A stretch of 49,539 nt of DNA from an uncultured Rhodospirillaceae bacterium (GTDB lineage: Bacteria > Pseudomonadota > Alphaproteobacteria > Rhodospirillales > UBA2165), in assembly GCA_913020445.1 (NCBI GenBank), contig CAJWAR010000030.1:1-49539 (forward strand), in the 5' to 3' direction. Every line of letters begins with the position of its first letter. Position 1 is the stretch's first letter. Of this stretch, positions 34,894 through 43,872 are shown in pieces. The notes beneath the pieces are model-generated. The model worked only from the letters and a program-made list of their open reading frames with translations, ran no database searches and was not told where the DNA came from. Position numbers and translations under genes: made by a program.

Positions 34894-35891
34894 CGACATC
34901 TAACGAAAATCAAACCGCGGCCATCGTGGCCTTGCCCGAAGAAAACGAAAAACGGTTTACCGTGGTCGCCATTTTGGATCAGATGCCGTTGGTTGCCCTG
35001 GTGGTGCTGTGTTTAGTTACAGCGATCCTTTCCGATCGTTTTCTATCGCCGATTAATCTGACAAATATTTTATTGCAGGCATCGGTAATGGCGATAGTTG
35101 CCATGGGGATGACCTATGTCATTATTTCCGGTGGCTTTGATTTGTCGGTTGGCTCCATTGTCGCCTTATCCGGCTGCGTTTCTGCCTGGGTTATGTTGGA
35201 AACCAATGTGCCCTTGGGGATTATCGCCGGGATTGCGGTCGGCGGCGCTGTTGGCTACCTCAATGGTTACATTGTGTCACATTTGAAGGTAAATCCATTT
35301 ATCGCCACGCTCGGCATGATGGTTATTGTGCGTGGCATTGTGTTGTTGATTACCGACGGTCGTCCGATTTATGGCGAGGATGGTCTGCCGGAAATATTTC
35401 TTGAACTTGGCAGTGGCCGGTTTTTGGGCATTCACTACCTGATCTGGGTACCGGTTATTTTGTTCATCATTTTTAATTGGCTGTTGCATATGACGGCTTA
35501 TGGCCGCCGATTATTTGCCACTGGCGGTAATCGTGAAGCTGCTTTTCTGGCTGGCATTCAGGTTAAGCGCGTGGTGACGTCGGCTTACGTGTGGTGCGGA
35601 ATACTTGGAGGAGTTGCCGGCGTTATGCTGGCGTCGCGCTTGCAATCAGGCCAGCCGACAGCCGGAGAATTTTACGAATTGACGTCAATTGCTGCCGTTG
35701 TACTTGGCGGTGCCGCGCTGCATGGCGGTGTCGGCAAACTTTATAAAAGTATGATTGGTGTGTTCATCATGATGGTACTAGCGAACAGCCTGAATTTATT
35801 GAACGTGCATTCATACTGGCAACGTGTGGCCGTCGGTCTGGTGATTATCGCCGCCGCCGCCGCTGATCAGATTAAATCCAGACGAAATTAA
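34890..35891 (+). CDS. Sugar-type ABC transporter permease (RbsC-like)
   Basis: A 333-residue inner-membrane permease. After a hydrophilic first 30 residues come eight to ten helices. The family motif is in MGMTYVIISGGFDLSVGSIV near residues 69-88. The C-terminal conserved part is AAVVLGGAALHGGVGKLYKS. It overlaps the ATPase gene by 4 bases (ATGA). No second permease gene is present, so the channel is probably a homodimer, as in RbsC. Confidence 0.9.
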   Translation: MTTSNENQTAAIVALPEENEKRFTVVAILDQMPLVALVVLCLVTAILSDRFLSPINLTNILLQASVMAIVAMGMTYVIISGGFDLSVGSIVALSGCVSAWVMLETNVPLGIIAGIAVGGAVGYLNGYIVSHLKVNPFIATLGMMVIVRGIVLLITDGRPIYGEDGLPEIFLELGSGRFLGIHYLIWVPVILFIIFNWLLHMTAYGRRLFATGGNREAAFLAGIQVKRVVTSAYVWCGILGGVAGVMLASRLQSGQPTAGEFYELTSIAAVVLGGAALHGGVGKLYKSMIGVFIMMVLANSLNLLNVHSYWQRVAVGLVIIAAAAADQIKSRRN

Positions 35892-35974
35892 CCAGGGAAC
35901 GAAAACCATAAAAATACGATAAGAATTTATTCAACCCAAACAACAGGCACTATCGCTTTAACAGGAGGAATATT

Positions 35975-36904
35975 ATGAAAAAGTTACTCGTTCTCATTAT
36001 TGGATTGGCGGCTATTTTAATGACATCGCCGGCGGTGCAAGCGGCTGGCAAAACAATTGGTGTCGCCTTAGCCTCGGACACCAATCCATTTTACATTGTG
36101 ATGCGCAAAGGCATCGAAATTCAGGCGAAAAAATTGGGCTGGAAAGTCCGCATTGTTACCGCCAATGAAGATGTAAATAAGCAGGTTAACGGTGTTATGG
36201 ATTTGGTTGCCCAAAAAGTCGACGGCATCTTGATCTCACCAATTGATGCCGTTGCGACAGGAGCCGCTTATAAAGCCGCTCACGATGCGGGTATTCCAAT
36301 CATATCGATTGCTCGTGGTTCTAAATCCAAATATCAAACTTTGTTCGTGGCCATGGATTCCAAGCAAATCGGTCGCGATATCGGCGATTGGGCTGCTAAC
36401 AAAGCGGGCAATAAAGGTAATGTCGCCATGATTTCAGGTCCTCCCGGTTCCAACGTCTTTAAGGATTTGGCGGACGGATTTAAGGAAGCTATTGCCAAAC
36501 AATCGGGCATGAAAATTGTCTATGAGCAGACTGGTGGTTTGACCCGTGAGCGCGGTCTCAATCAGGCTGAAGATATCTTGGTTGCTCACCCCGGCGTTAA
36601 AGTAATTTACGCCGGCAATGATGAGATTGCTATGGGTGCTGGCCAGGCGGTCGCAACCGCCGGTAAGAAAGCCAATATTATCATCACCGGTCTCAATGGT
36701 GTCCCACCCGCGCTTAAGGCGGTTATGAAGGGCAGCATCGACATGACAGTCGTCGTCAGCCCGATGGTTTGGGGTAAATTAGGCACCAACATTATGAACG
36801 ATTATCTTTCCGGCAAGAAGCATAAACAGAAAATTTTCATCAAACACATCATCGCGACCAAAGGCACGGCTGCAAAATATCTGCCGCCAAAACGGAAAAA
36901 ATAA
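35975..36904 (+). CDS. Periplasmic sugar-type binding protein (RbsB-like)
   Basis: A 309-residue type I binding protein (Peripla_BP_4). The signal peptide ends near residue 24 (PAVQAAG). The mature part starts KTIGVALASDTNPFYIVM, then KVDGILISPIDAVATGAAYKAAHDAGIPII, the pattern of ribose/galactose binders. AGGAGG precedes the ATG. The gene follows its ATPase and permease rather than leading them. The ligand cannot be named; residues lining the pocket differ enough that a non-sugar ligand is possible. Confidence 0.88.
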   Translation: MKKLLVLIIGLAAILMTSPAVQAAGKTIGVALASDTNPFYIVMRKGIEIQAKKLGWKVRIVTANEDVNKQVNGVMDLVAQKVDGILISPIDAVATGAAYKAAHDAGIPIISIARGSKSKYQTLFVAMDSKQIGRDIGDWAANKAGNKGNVAMISGPPGSNVFKDLADGFKEAIAKQSGMKIVYEQTGGLTRERGLNQAEDILVAHPGVKVIYAGNDEIAMGAGQAVATAGKKANIIITGLNGVPPALKAVMKGSIDMTVVVSPMVWGKLGTNIMNDYLSGKKHKQKIFIKHIIATKGTAAKYLPPKRKK

Positions 36905-36929
36905 CCGCTCGTTTGATTGTGAGACTAAT

Positions 36930-36966
36930 CGGCCAGCGGAACAGTTTATGGTAATTCCGCTGGCCG
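36930..36966 (+). terminator. Perfect 12-bp hairpin after the ribose-type transporter operon
   Basis: The arms CGGCCAGCGGAA (36930-36941) and TTCCGCTGGCCG (36955-36966) pair perfectly around a 13-base loop. No T run follows, so it is either a factor-dependent terminator or an RNA-stabilising hairpin at the 3' end of the operon. Confidence 0.5.
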
Positions 36967-37029
36967 CTACCGAATTCACATTCGGTTGCTAAAAAAAGCA
37001 AAAAAATTCGATTTTTTGCCAAGAAGTAT

Positions 37030-37085
37030 TTGACATAACCGCCCAAAAGAGAATAACGTTCATTATTAAAAAAGAACGTTGTTCT
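37030..37085 (+). promoter_or_regulatory. Promoter and two operator dyads of hyuAB
   Basis: A consensus -35 TTGACA (37030-37035) is followed after 16 bases by AATAAC (37052-37057). The -10 lies in the dyad AGAATAACGTTCA (37050-37062). A second dyad, AGAACGTTGTTCT, is at 37073-37085, with its centre 23 bp (about two helical turns) away. The outer arms AGAATAACGTTC and GAACGTTGTTCT also pair with one another at 11 of 12 positions. Confidence 0.55.
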
Positions 37086-37170
37086 TTTATGTGGTTCAAC
37101 GGTTGAGGATGGTCGAAATCGATTTCAGGCGCCGTCAACCAAGAAATAAATAAGTAGGGAGAAATTAATC

Positions 37171-39222
37171 ATGGGTGAAAAGCAATGGGTAGTCGGTACC
37201 GATATCGGCGGCACCTTCACCGATGTTATTTGCATCAATATGGAAACCGGAGAGCAACGGCTCGGCAAGGTGGCGTCAACACCGCCGACGTTTTTTGATG
37301 GCGTGATCAATGGTTTGAAGCGGGCTGGCATTTCGGGCGACGAAGTGTTGTCTTTCCGTCATGGTGCGACGGTTTCAACCAACGCCATCTTGGAGCGCAA
37401 AGGCGTTCAGACGGCCCTGATCACGACCGAAGGTTTCCGCGATGTCTTGGGCGGTGGCCGAGCGGAACGAATTTCCGCCTTCGAACTGGATTGGGATCCA
37501 CCCGAAATTATTATTCCCCGGCGCAACGTCATGCCGGTGCGGGAACGCGTCGGACCCTATGGTGACGTGCTCACGGAAATTAACGAAGAAGACGTTCTAT
37601 TGGCGGCGCGCAAATGTAAAAAGCGCGGCATTGAATCGATCGCCGTGGTTTATATGGATTCCTTTATGAACCCGGTGCACGAATTACGTACCCGTGAAAT
37701 TTTGGAAAAAGAGCTACCCGATGTGGATGTCACGTTGAGCCACGAAGTGTTGCCCCAGATGCTGGAGTTTGAGCGCACCTGTACGACCGTGCTGAACGCT
37801 TATATTTCACCGATCCTTAAAAATTATCTCGGTGGTTTGGCCAAGCGTCTCAAAGAAGATTGGGGCTATGACGGCCCGCTGCTGATCACGACCTCCGGCG
37901 GTGGTGTTATCGGCATGGATGAAGCGGTTAAATTTCCGGCCAAAACCTTCCACTCTTCACCGGTGTCCGGTGCGGTGGGCATGGCCGGTTATATCGGTTC
38001 CTTGGCCAATTTTGATAACGTTATTGCTTTCGAGACCGGCGGCACGACCAACAATGTGTCGATGATTTATGAAGGTTCACCCGCCATTACCCACGAATGG
38101 AAAATCTTGTGGAATGTACCGTGCTGTCTGCCTTCGGTGGATACGGTCTATATCGGCTCCGGTGGTGGCAGCATCAGCTGGGTCGATAATGGCGGTATTC
38201 TCAACGTTGGCCCGCAAAGTATGGGCGCCGTGCCGGGACCAGCTTGTTATGGTCAAGGGGGTGATGAAGCCACCAACACTGACAGCCAAATTGTGCTGGG
38301 CCGGATTGATCCGGAATACTTCCTCGGCGGCGAAATGAAGGTCGATGGTGATCTCTCGTTCAAAGCCGTGCAGGAGAAAGTCGGCGATCACTATGGCTGG
38401 TCTGTCCAGGAAGCCGCCGCCAACACTTATATGGTTGCGCTTAGTGCGTTGATGATGGCGATGCGGATTCAAACCGTTTCCAGGGGCTGGGACCCGCGTG
38501 AATTCGCCATCGTGCCTTATGGTGGGGGTGGTGCATTATATGCCTGTGATCTGGCCCGAGAGATTGGTTCAACCACGGTCGTGGTGCCACCCCTACCGGG
38601 CTATGCTTCGGCGTTTGGCGCCATCCGGGTTGATGTGAAGCATGAGTTCACGACGCCAATCCATCAAACCGAAGAAGAGTTGGATTTTGATGAACTCAAC
38701 AAAGAAGTTCAAAATCTGGTCGATAAATCTCACAAGATTTTAACCAAGGAAGGTATCGAAGAAGACATGGCCTCGGTCGAGTGTTTTGTCGATGTTAAAT
38801 ATTTCTCGCAAAGCCGCTTCTTTACTGTTGATATGCCGGACGGCAAACTTAAGGACTTGAAGGCGATTAGTCAGAATTTCATGGATGATATGGAAGCTGA
38901 GTATGGCTACAGCCTGCCGGAAGGCTACGCCCCTATTGAAGTTGTCAATTTGCGGGTGGTCGCCAAAGGCGAGATCATAAAACCAAATCTGCCGGAAATT
39001 GAAAAAGGTGGTAAGCTGGCGACAAAAGCAACCCGCCAAGTGTGGTTTAAGGATCATGATTTCCTTGAAGCTGATATTTATGAACGTGGCGAATTGCCGC
39101 CAGGGGCTGAATTCAGTGGCCCGGCGGTTATTGAACAGCCGGATACCACAACTGTTATGCCGCCGGGAACGCATTGTACCGTCGACAAATATGGCAATCT
39201 TGTCATCAAAGTAGATCAATAG
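37171..39222 (+). CDS. hyuA: Hydantoinase/oxoprolinase family protein, subunit A
   Basis: A 683-residue protein of the ASKHA-fold hydantoinase A family. The N-terminal ATP-binding motif GTDIGGTFTDVICI is near residues 7-20, followed by FRHGATVSTNAILERKG. The later segment EFERTCTTVLNAYISPILKN and GGTTNNVSMIYEG fit the core domain. Family members use ATP to open lactam rings (hydantoin, 5-oxoproline) or to carboxylate ketones (acetone and acetophenone carboxylases). The exact reaction cannot be told from sequence. It has a good ribosome site (AGGGAG), is followed by hyuB after 10 bases, and has its own promoter. Confidence 0.88.
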   Translation: MGEKQWVVGTDIGGTFTDVICINMETGEQRLGKVASTPPTFFDGVINGLKRAGISGDEVLSFRHGATVSTNAILERKGVQTALITTEGFRDVLGGGRAERISAFELDWDPPEIIIPRRNVMPVRERVGPYGDVLTEINEEDVLLAARKCKKRGIESIAVVYMDSFMNPVHELRTREILEKELPDVDVTLSHEVLPQMLEFERTCTTVLNAYISPILKNYLGGLAKRLKEDWGYDGPLLITTSGGGVIGMDEAVKFPAKTFHSSPVSGAVGMAGYIGSLANFDNVIAFETGGTTNNVSMIYEGSPAITHEWKILWNVPCCLPSVDTVYIGSGGGSISWVDNGGILNVGPQSMGAVPGPACYGQGGDEATNTDSQIVLGRIDPEYFLGGEMKVDGDLSFKAVQEKVGDHYGWSVQEAAANTYMVALSALMMAMRIQTVSRGWDPREFAIVPYGGGGALYACDLAREIGSTTVVVPPLPGYASAFGAIRVDVKHEFTTPIHQTEEELDFDELNKEVQNLVDKSHKILTKEGIEEDMASVECFVDVKYFSQSRFFTVDMPDGKLKDLKAISQNFMDDMEAEYGYSLPEGYAPIEVVNLRVVAKGEIIKPNLPEIEKGGKLATKATRQVWFKDHDFLEADIYERGELPPGAEFSGPAVIEQPDTTTVMPPGTHCTVDKYGNLVIKVDQ

Positions 39223-39232
39223 GGAGGCTAAA

Positions 39233-41176
39233 ATGGCTGGTAAAACAGAAGTCGACGTAAAGGAAAAATTGTCGAACATTGAAGGTCTTCAGATGGATCT
39301 GATTACCTTCGAAGTATTGCGCAACGCCTTTGTGGCAGCATGCTACGAAGCGTCAACAACGATTGAGCGGATCGCTTATCATCCGGTGATCGGTATGGGC
39401 CGTGACCGCTCCAACGCCTTGCTGACCAAGGATGCGCGTTTGGTCGCGCATGGTCATACTGATGCGGCTGCTCACTATGCATCCTTTGAGCCGTCGGTGC
39501 AGGAACTATTCAAAGATATCCCCAAGGATACGATGAATGAGGGGGATACTTATATATTCAGTGATCCTTATCGTACCGGTTCCCACGTCAATGATGTGCG
39601 TATGATCCGACCGATTTTCTATAAAGGTGAAATCGTCTCTTTTTCGTGCACCGTCATTCACTGGGCGGATATGGGTGGCCCGATGCCGGGCACATTTAAT
39701 CCGGAAGCAACCACCTGCTATGCGGAAGGTATCCGTATTCCACCGATCCGCTTGTTTAAAAACAATGAGCTCGACGAAGAACTGTTCAGCATGATCGAGA
39801 TCAATATTCGTGGTGCGGTGGAACGCCGGGCCGATATGAAGGCGCAATTCGAAGCCGCCCGATTAATCGATCGCCGGGTTGTTGAGCTTTGCGAAAAATA
39901 CGGTGTCGAAACTCTGTTCCAAGCTTATGAAGAGCAGTTCAACTACTCCGAACGGATGATGCTGTCGGAACTGGAATCTTTGCCCGATGGTGAATGGGAG
40001 TTCGAAGATTTCGGTGACCAGGACGTCATGGCCGAAGGCAAACCACCCATCCGGGTTCATTGCAAGCTGACTAAAGTCGGTTCCAAGCTGTCCTTCGACT
40101 GGACCGATTCCGATCCCCAGCCAAAAGCCTCTTGGGGCGGCAGCCGGGCGACCTTGATCGGCGGCAACTATCTTGGTTTCATGATTTGCTTTCCGCAATT
40201 GTTCCCGCTTAATCATGGCATTATCCGTAATCTGGAAATCGTCTCAAAACCGGGTACCTGCGTCGATGTGGTCTTCCCGGCACCGACGACCGGCTATTGC
40301 TCGGGTGCCTTTGATAAAATCGAAGCTGTTACTATCGCCTGCCTCGCCGGCGTGATGGCCAAAGATCAGCCGTGGCGGGTGTACCCTGCTGCGGTCAGTC
40401 TGACCAATCTGTGCATGGGCGGCTACAACCCACGGACCAAGAAAGACTTTATCCAATATACGTGGGCTGTTGGCGGTGAGAATGCGCGGACTTTTAAAGA
40501 CGGTAAGTCCTTGATATTTATGAGGTTTTGTAATGCGCGAACCATTCCGCAGGAACTTGAAGAACGCTGGTTCCCGGTCATCTTCGACCGCTATGAAGCG
40601 CGGCCCGACAGTTGCGGGCATGGCTTCCGGCGCGGTGGTTTTGGCCTGATCCGTGAATTGGTAATCCAAACCGACATTGTTATGACCATTCATGGTGACC
40701 GTGAGATCCATACGCCGTTTGGTATCTCCGGCGGCCTCAATGGCGGCGGCTCGACCTTGATTGTCAATAAAGGTACTCCTGATGAGTTTGATGCCGGTAT
40801 GTATGCGACCGGTGTAAAACTCAAGAAGGGCGATAAAATCTTTTATGGCTCATCCGGCGGCGGCGGTTTTGGTGATCCTTTGGACCGTGAACCGAAATTG
40901 GTGCTGGAAGATGTCATTGATGAATGGCTGACCATCGAGGCTGCTGAAGAATATTATGGCGTGGTTATCGAAGAGGTCGATGCTGAAGCAGCTGATTTCC
41001 GGATCAATGAAGAGAAGACCAAAAAGGCGCAGGCGGCATTGCGTAAGAAAGGCTTCAAGGAAGGAACCGGCGCCTTCCAGGTCAATCCGCTTGGTAAAGA
41101 CATCAAGCCGGAACGTATTCCGTCGGAAGAAGAGGTCCGCTCCCATTTGGCGATCTCTCGTCCGCCAGGCTGGTAA
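39233..41176 (+). CDS. hyuB: Hydantoinase/oxoprolinase family protein, subunit B
   Basis: A 647-residue partner of HyuA (HyuB/acetone carboxylase alpha type). The start has DLITFEVLRNAFVAACYEAS, followed by TYIFSDPYRTGSHVNDVRMI and the histidine-containing VIHWADMGGPMPG, which lines the metal site in this family. The C-terminal GDKIFYGSSGGGGFGDPLDR is the classic end motif. It is about 60-70 residues longer than many HyuB proteins, the extra being a charged C-terminal tail. AGGGAGG precedes the ATG. Confidence 0.88.
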   Translation: MAGKTEVDVKEKLSNIEGLQMDLITFEVLRNAFVAACYEASTTIERIAYHPVIGMGRDRSNALLTKDARLVAHGHTDAAAHYASFEPSVQELFKDIPKDTMNEGDTYIFSDPYRTGSHVNDVRMIRPIFYKGEIVSFSCTVIHWADMGGPMPGTFNPEATTCYAEGIRIPPIRLFKNNELDEELFSMIEINIRGAVERRADMKAQFEAARLIDRRVVELCEKYGVETLFQAYEEQFNYSERMMLSELESLPDGEWEFEDFGDQDVMAEGKPPIRVHCKLTKVGSKLSFDWTDSDPQPKASWGGSRATLIGGNYLGFMICFPQLFPLNHGIIRNLEIVSKPGTCVDVVFPAPTTGYCSGAFDKIEAVTIACLAGVMAKDQPWRVYPAAVSLTNLCMGGYNPRTKKDFIQYTWAVGGENARTFKDGKSLIFMRFCNARTIPQELEERWFPVIFDRYEARPDSCGHGFRRGGFGLIRELVIQTDIVMTIHGDREIHTPFGISGGLNGGGSTLIVNKGTPDEFDAGMYATGVKLKKGDKIFYGSSGGGGFGDPLDREPKLVLEDVIDEWLTIEAAEEYYGVVIEEVDAEAADFRINEEKTKKAQAALRKKGFKEGTGAFQVNPLGKDIKPERIPSEEEVRSHLAISRPPGW

Positions 41177-41225
41177 TTAATAGGCTGGTAAATTTATTAA
41201 CTGACAGGACCAACAGTTAATTGTT

Positions 41226-41270
41226 ATCGCGGATGCTCAGCTTTATATTTTTAAGCTCGGTGTCCGCGAT
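41226..41270 (+). terminator. Long imperfect hairpin between hyuB and the ligase gene
   Basis: Arms of 18 bases (41226-41243 and 41253-41270) pair at 14 positions: ATCGCGGA with TCCGCGAT, and AGCTT with AAGCT. The loop is A/T-rich and TTCGTTTG follows. It could be a terminator or attenuator that separates hyuAB from the acyl-CoA ligase. Confidence 0.45.
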
Positions 41271-41306
41271 TTCGTTTGAACAGTGATTTAGTGAGGGGAG
41301 GACACG

Positions 41307-42842
41307 GTGTCCGACGCGCTGCCTAAAGTTTATGAAACCGTTGTGCATATGCTGGCTGCCGCTGGCGAGCATGCCGGCGAATCTTGCGCTCTAAGTTTTG
41401 AGGGGCGGGATCTCACATATACCCAATATCTTCGCTCCGTCGGTGGATTTGCCAGCGAGCTGGTCGAGTTGGGCGTTAGGGGCGGACGGGTTGCCCTGGT
41501 CTGTGGCAATTCAATGGAAATGGCGATCGCTTTATTCGCTGTCCATGCCGCGGGTGCGCAAGCCGTGCCGATTAACCCGATCTACACGGCCCGGGAAATG
41601 ACCCATATTTTAGAAGATTCTGATCCGACGGTGGTCGTTTATGATGATGAAACCGCCATCGTCGTCGAGCCTTTGCTTAAAGAGCTTGGTATCTCCGAAG
41701 GCATACTGGTGGGCGGCAATGGAGGCCGTTTGCTCGATAGTTGGCGGGATGATGATACGGCCAAGCTCCCTGAGCCACTACCCGGCCCGGATGATTTCGC
41801 CACCTTGCAATATACCGGCGGCACCACTGGTCTCCCCAAAGGGGTCAATATCACGCACGGCCAGATGTCAGTGAACCTCAGTCAGCGCGAAGCTTTTCTG
41901 CCGACCCGGCCCGATGATGAGACCGTGATCTGTATCATGCCGCTGTTTCATGTCTTTGCCAGTTCGATGTGTCTCCATTTGACGGCCTATTGCCGGGGGC
42001 GGTTGGTTATATTGGCGCGTTACCGGCCAGATGTTGTGCTGGATACCATTGAGAACGAAAAAATCACCCGCCTGCCGGCCGGACCGACGGTCTTTAACGG
42101 CTTGATGGGTTTCAAAGGTTTTGCCGACCGGAATTTTTCTTCCCTGGTGACCGCTTATTCCGGCTCGGCGCCGCTGCCCGAGGAAACGCTAAAACGCTGG
42201 GAGGAATTAACCGGCTGTCCGATTCTCGAGGGTTATGGTCAAAGTGAAGCGGGACCGGTCTTAACCTATGTGGCTGAAGGTGATGTCTTGAAACCGGGTT
42301 CGGTCGGCAGAGCGATCCCCGAGACCGAAATTCAAATTGTTGATACCGATACCGGCACTAAAATTTTAGCGCCGGGTGAACAAGGCGAGATACGCGCGCG
42401 CGGACCGCAGATCATGTCGGGCTATCGCAACCGGCCGGAAGAAACGGCAGAAGCCTTGCGGGATGGCTGGCTCTATACCGGCGATATCGGTGAGCTAGAT
42501 GATGAGGGCATTCTCTATATCCGTGACCGCAAAAAGGACATGGCGATTGTCGGCGGCTATAACGTTTATCCGCGTGAGATCGATGAAGTGCTCTATGCCC
42601 ATCCAGCGGTGCTGGAAGCTGCCGCCGTCGGTGTGCCGGACGACTACCGTGGTGAAGTGATCCGGGCTTTGGTGGTGATCAAACCGGGTGAGCTCGTCAC
42701 CGAGGAAGCGTTGCTGGTTTACTGTCAGGAGAATCTGGCTAAATACAAAGTGCCGGCGATGATCAATATCGTCGACGATATCCCTAAAACGACGGTCGGC
42801 AAAATCGACAAGAAGGCCTTAAGGGAACTCGCCGCAGGCTAA
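41307..42842 (+). CDS. AMP-forming acyl-CoA synthetase/ligase
   Basis: A 511-residue adenylate-forming enzyme that activates a carboxylic acid with ATP and joins it to coenzyme A. The P-loop YTGGTTGLPKG is at residues 169-179, with the later motifs GYGQSEAGP, YTGDIGELDDEG and RDRKKDMAIVGGYNVYPREI. The catalytic lysine lies in PKTTVGKIDKKAL near residue 503. It starts with GTG (41307) after AGGGGAGGAC. The family alone does not separate fatty from aromatic acids, but the surrounding catabolic genes favour an aromatic or short-chain acid. It converges on ligJ with an 18-base gap. Confidence 0.88.
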   Translation: MSDALPKVYETVVHMLAAAGEHAGESCALSFEGRDLTYTQYLRSVGGFASELVELGVRGGRVALVCGNSMEMAIALFAVHAAGAQAVPINPIYTAREMTHILEDSDPTVVVYDDETAIVVEPLLKELGISEGILVGGNGGRLLDSWRDDDTAKLPEPLPGPDDFATLQYTGGTTGLPKGVNITHGQMSVNLSQREAFLPTRPDDETVICIMPLFHVFASSMCLHLTAYCRGRLVILARYRPDVVLDTIENEKITRLPAGPTVFNGLMGFKGFADRNFSSLVTAYSGSAPLPEETLKRWEELTGCPILEGYGQSEAGPVLTYVAEGDVLKPGSVGRAIPETEIQIVDTDTGTKILAPGEQGEIRARGPQIMSGYRNRPEETAEALRDGWLYTGDIGELDDEGILYIRDRKKDMAIVGGYNVYPREIDEVLYAHPAVLEAAAVGVPDDYRGEVIRALVVIKPGELVTEEALLVYCQENLAKYKVPAMINIVDDIPKTTVGKIDKKALRELAAG

Positions 42843-42860
42843 GTTAAGTTTACCAGTTTA

Positions 42861-43865
42861 CTATGCCAGGCGCGGGAAGACGTTACGGACATTATCCTCG
42901 AAGATTTGCTTCTTTTCGCTCGCGTCCAGCCAGTCAATGGCATCGACATAACGCTTGGTGTCGTCATAATTGAACCCGGTCTCGGGATCGATACCACGCA
43001 CCGCACCGACCATCTCTGAAGCAAACAAAATATTTTTAGTCGGAATGACTTTGGTCAGCAGATCGATACCGGCCTGATGATAAACGCAAGTATCGAAAAA
43101 GACGTTATCGAGCAGCAGCTCATCCAAAGGCGGGCGGCCCATATCCTGGGCGAGACCCCGGTAGCGGCCCCAGTGGTACGGCACCGCACCACCGCCATGA
43201 GGTATGATGAATTTCAGTTTGGGAAAATCCTTAAACAAGTCAGAAGTTAGAAACTGCATGAAGGCCGAGGTATCGGCGTTCATATAATGCGCCCCGGTAA
43301 AATGGAAATTGGGATTGCAGGACGCACTGACATGGACCATGCCGGGGACGTTAAGTTCTTCCATTTTTTCCCACAGCGGATACCACCACTTATCAAACAG
43401 CGGCGGGTCGGTCCAATAGCCGCCGGACGGGTCCGGATTGACATTACAGCCGATGAAACCGAGCTCATTTATGCAGCGCTCCAGTTCGGGGATGCAATTG
43501 GCGGGCGGCACGCCCGGCGATTGCGGTAACTGGCAAACGCCGACAAAATTATTGGGATAGAGATCAACCACGCGCTTGATCATATCATTGCAGGCGATCG
43601 ACCAATATTCGCTGATGGCGGCATCGCCGATATGATGACCCATGCCGGAGGCGCGGGGCGAGAATATTGTCAGATCAGTACCGCGCTCGCTTTGTAATTT
43701 AAGCTGAGCATTTTCGACGGAATCGCGAATCTGATCATCAGAGACATTTATATCGGCCAGCACGGGCGGATGATCGTGACTTTCCAGCCCGGCAATTTGG
43801 CTATCCCGATAGTCCTGCAGCTCTTTTGGGGAGGTCGTGTAGTGACCATGACAATCAATAATCAT
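42861..43865 (-). CDS. ligJ: LigJ-like 4-oxalomesaconate hydratase (amidohydrolase fold)
   Basis: A 334-residue protein of the ACMSD/amidohydrolase superfamily. The whole length resembles LigJ, the hydratase of the protocatechuate 4,5-cleavage pathway in sphingomonads. The resemblance is judged from remembered family features: the start MIIDCHGHYTT with metal ligands H6 and H8, TIFSPRASGM, CINELGFIGCNVNPDPSGG, FIIPHGGGAVPYHWGR, FFDTCVYHQAGIDLL and LFASEMVGAVRGIDPETG (near 280-297). LigJ has SE where decarboxylases of the superfamily have SD, and this protein has SE. It starts 7 bases after the stop of the monooxygenase gene and is last in its operon. No ligAB or ligC was seen. Confidence 0.8.
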   Translation of the reverse strand: MIIDCHGHYTTSPKELQDYRDSQIAGLESHDHPPVLADINVSDDQIRDSVENAQLKLQSERGTDLTIFSPRASGMGHHIGDAAISEYWSIACNDMIKRVVDLYPNNFVGVCQLPQSPGVPPANCIPELERCINELGFIGCNVNPDPSGGYWTDPPLFDKWWYPLWEKMEELNVPGMVHVSASCNPNFHFTGAHYMNADTSAFMQFLTSDLFKDFPKLKFIIPHGGGAVPYHWGRYRGLAQDMGRPPLDELLLDNVFFDTCVYHQAGIDLLTKVIPTKNILFASEMVGAVRGIDPETGFNYDDTKRYVDAIDWLDASEKKQIFEDNVRNVFPRLA

Positions 43866-43872
43866 TTTAGTC

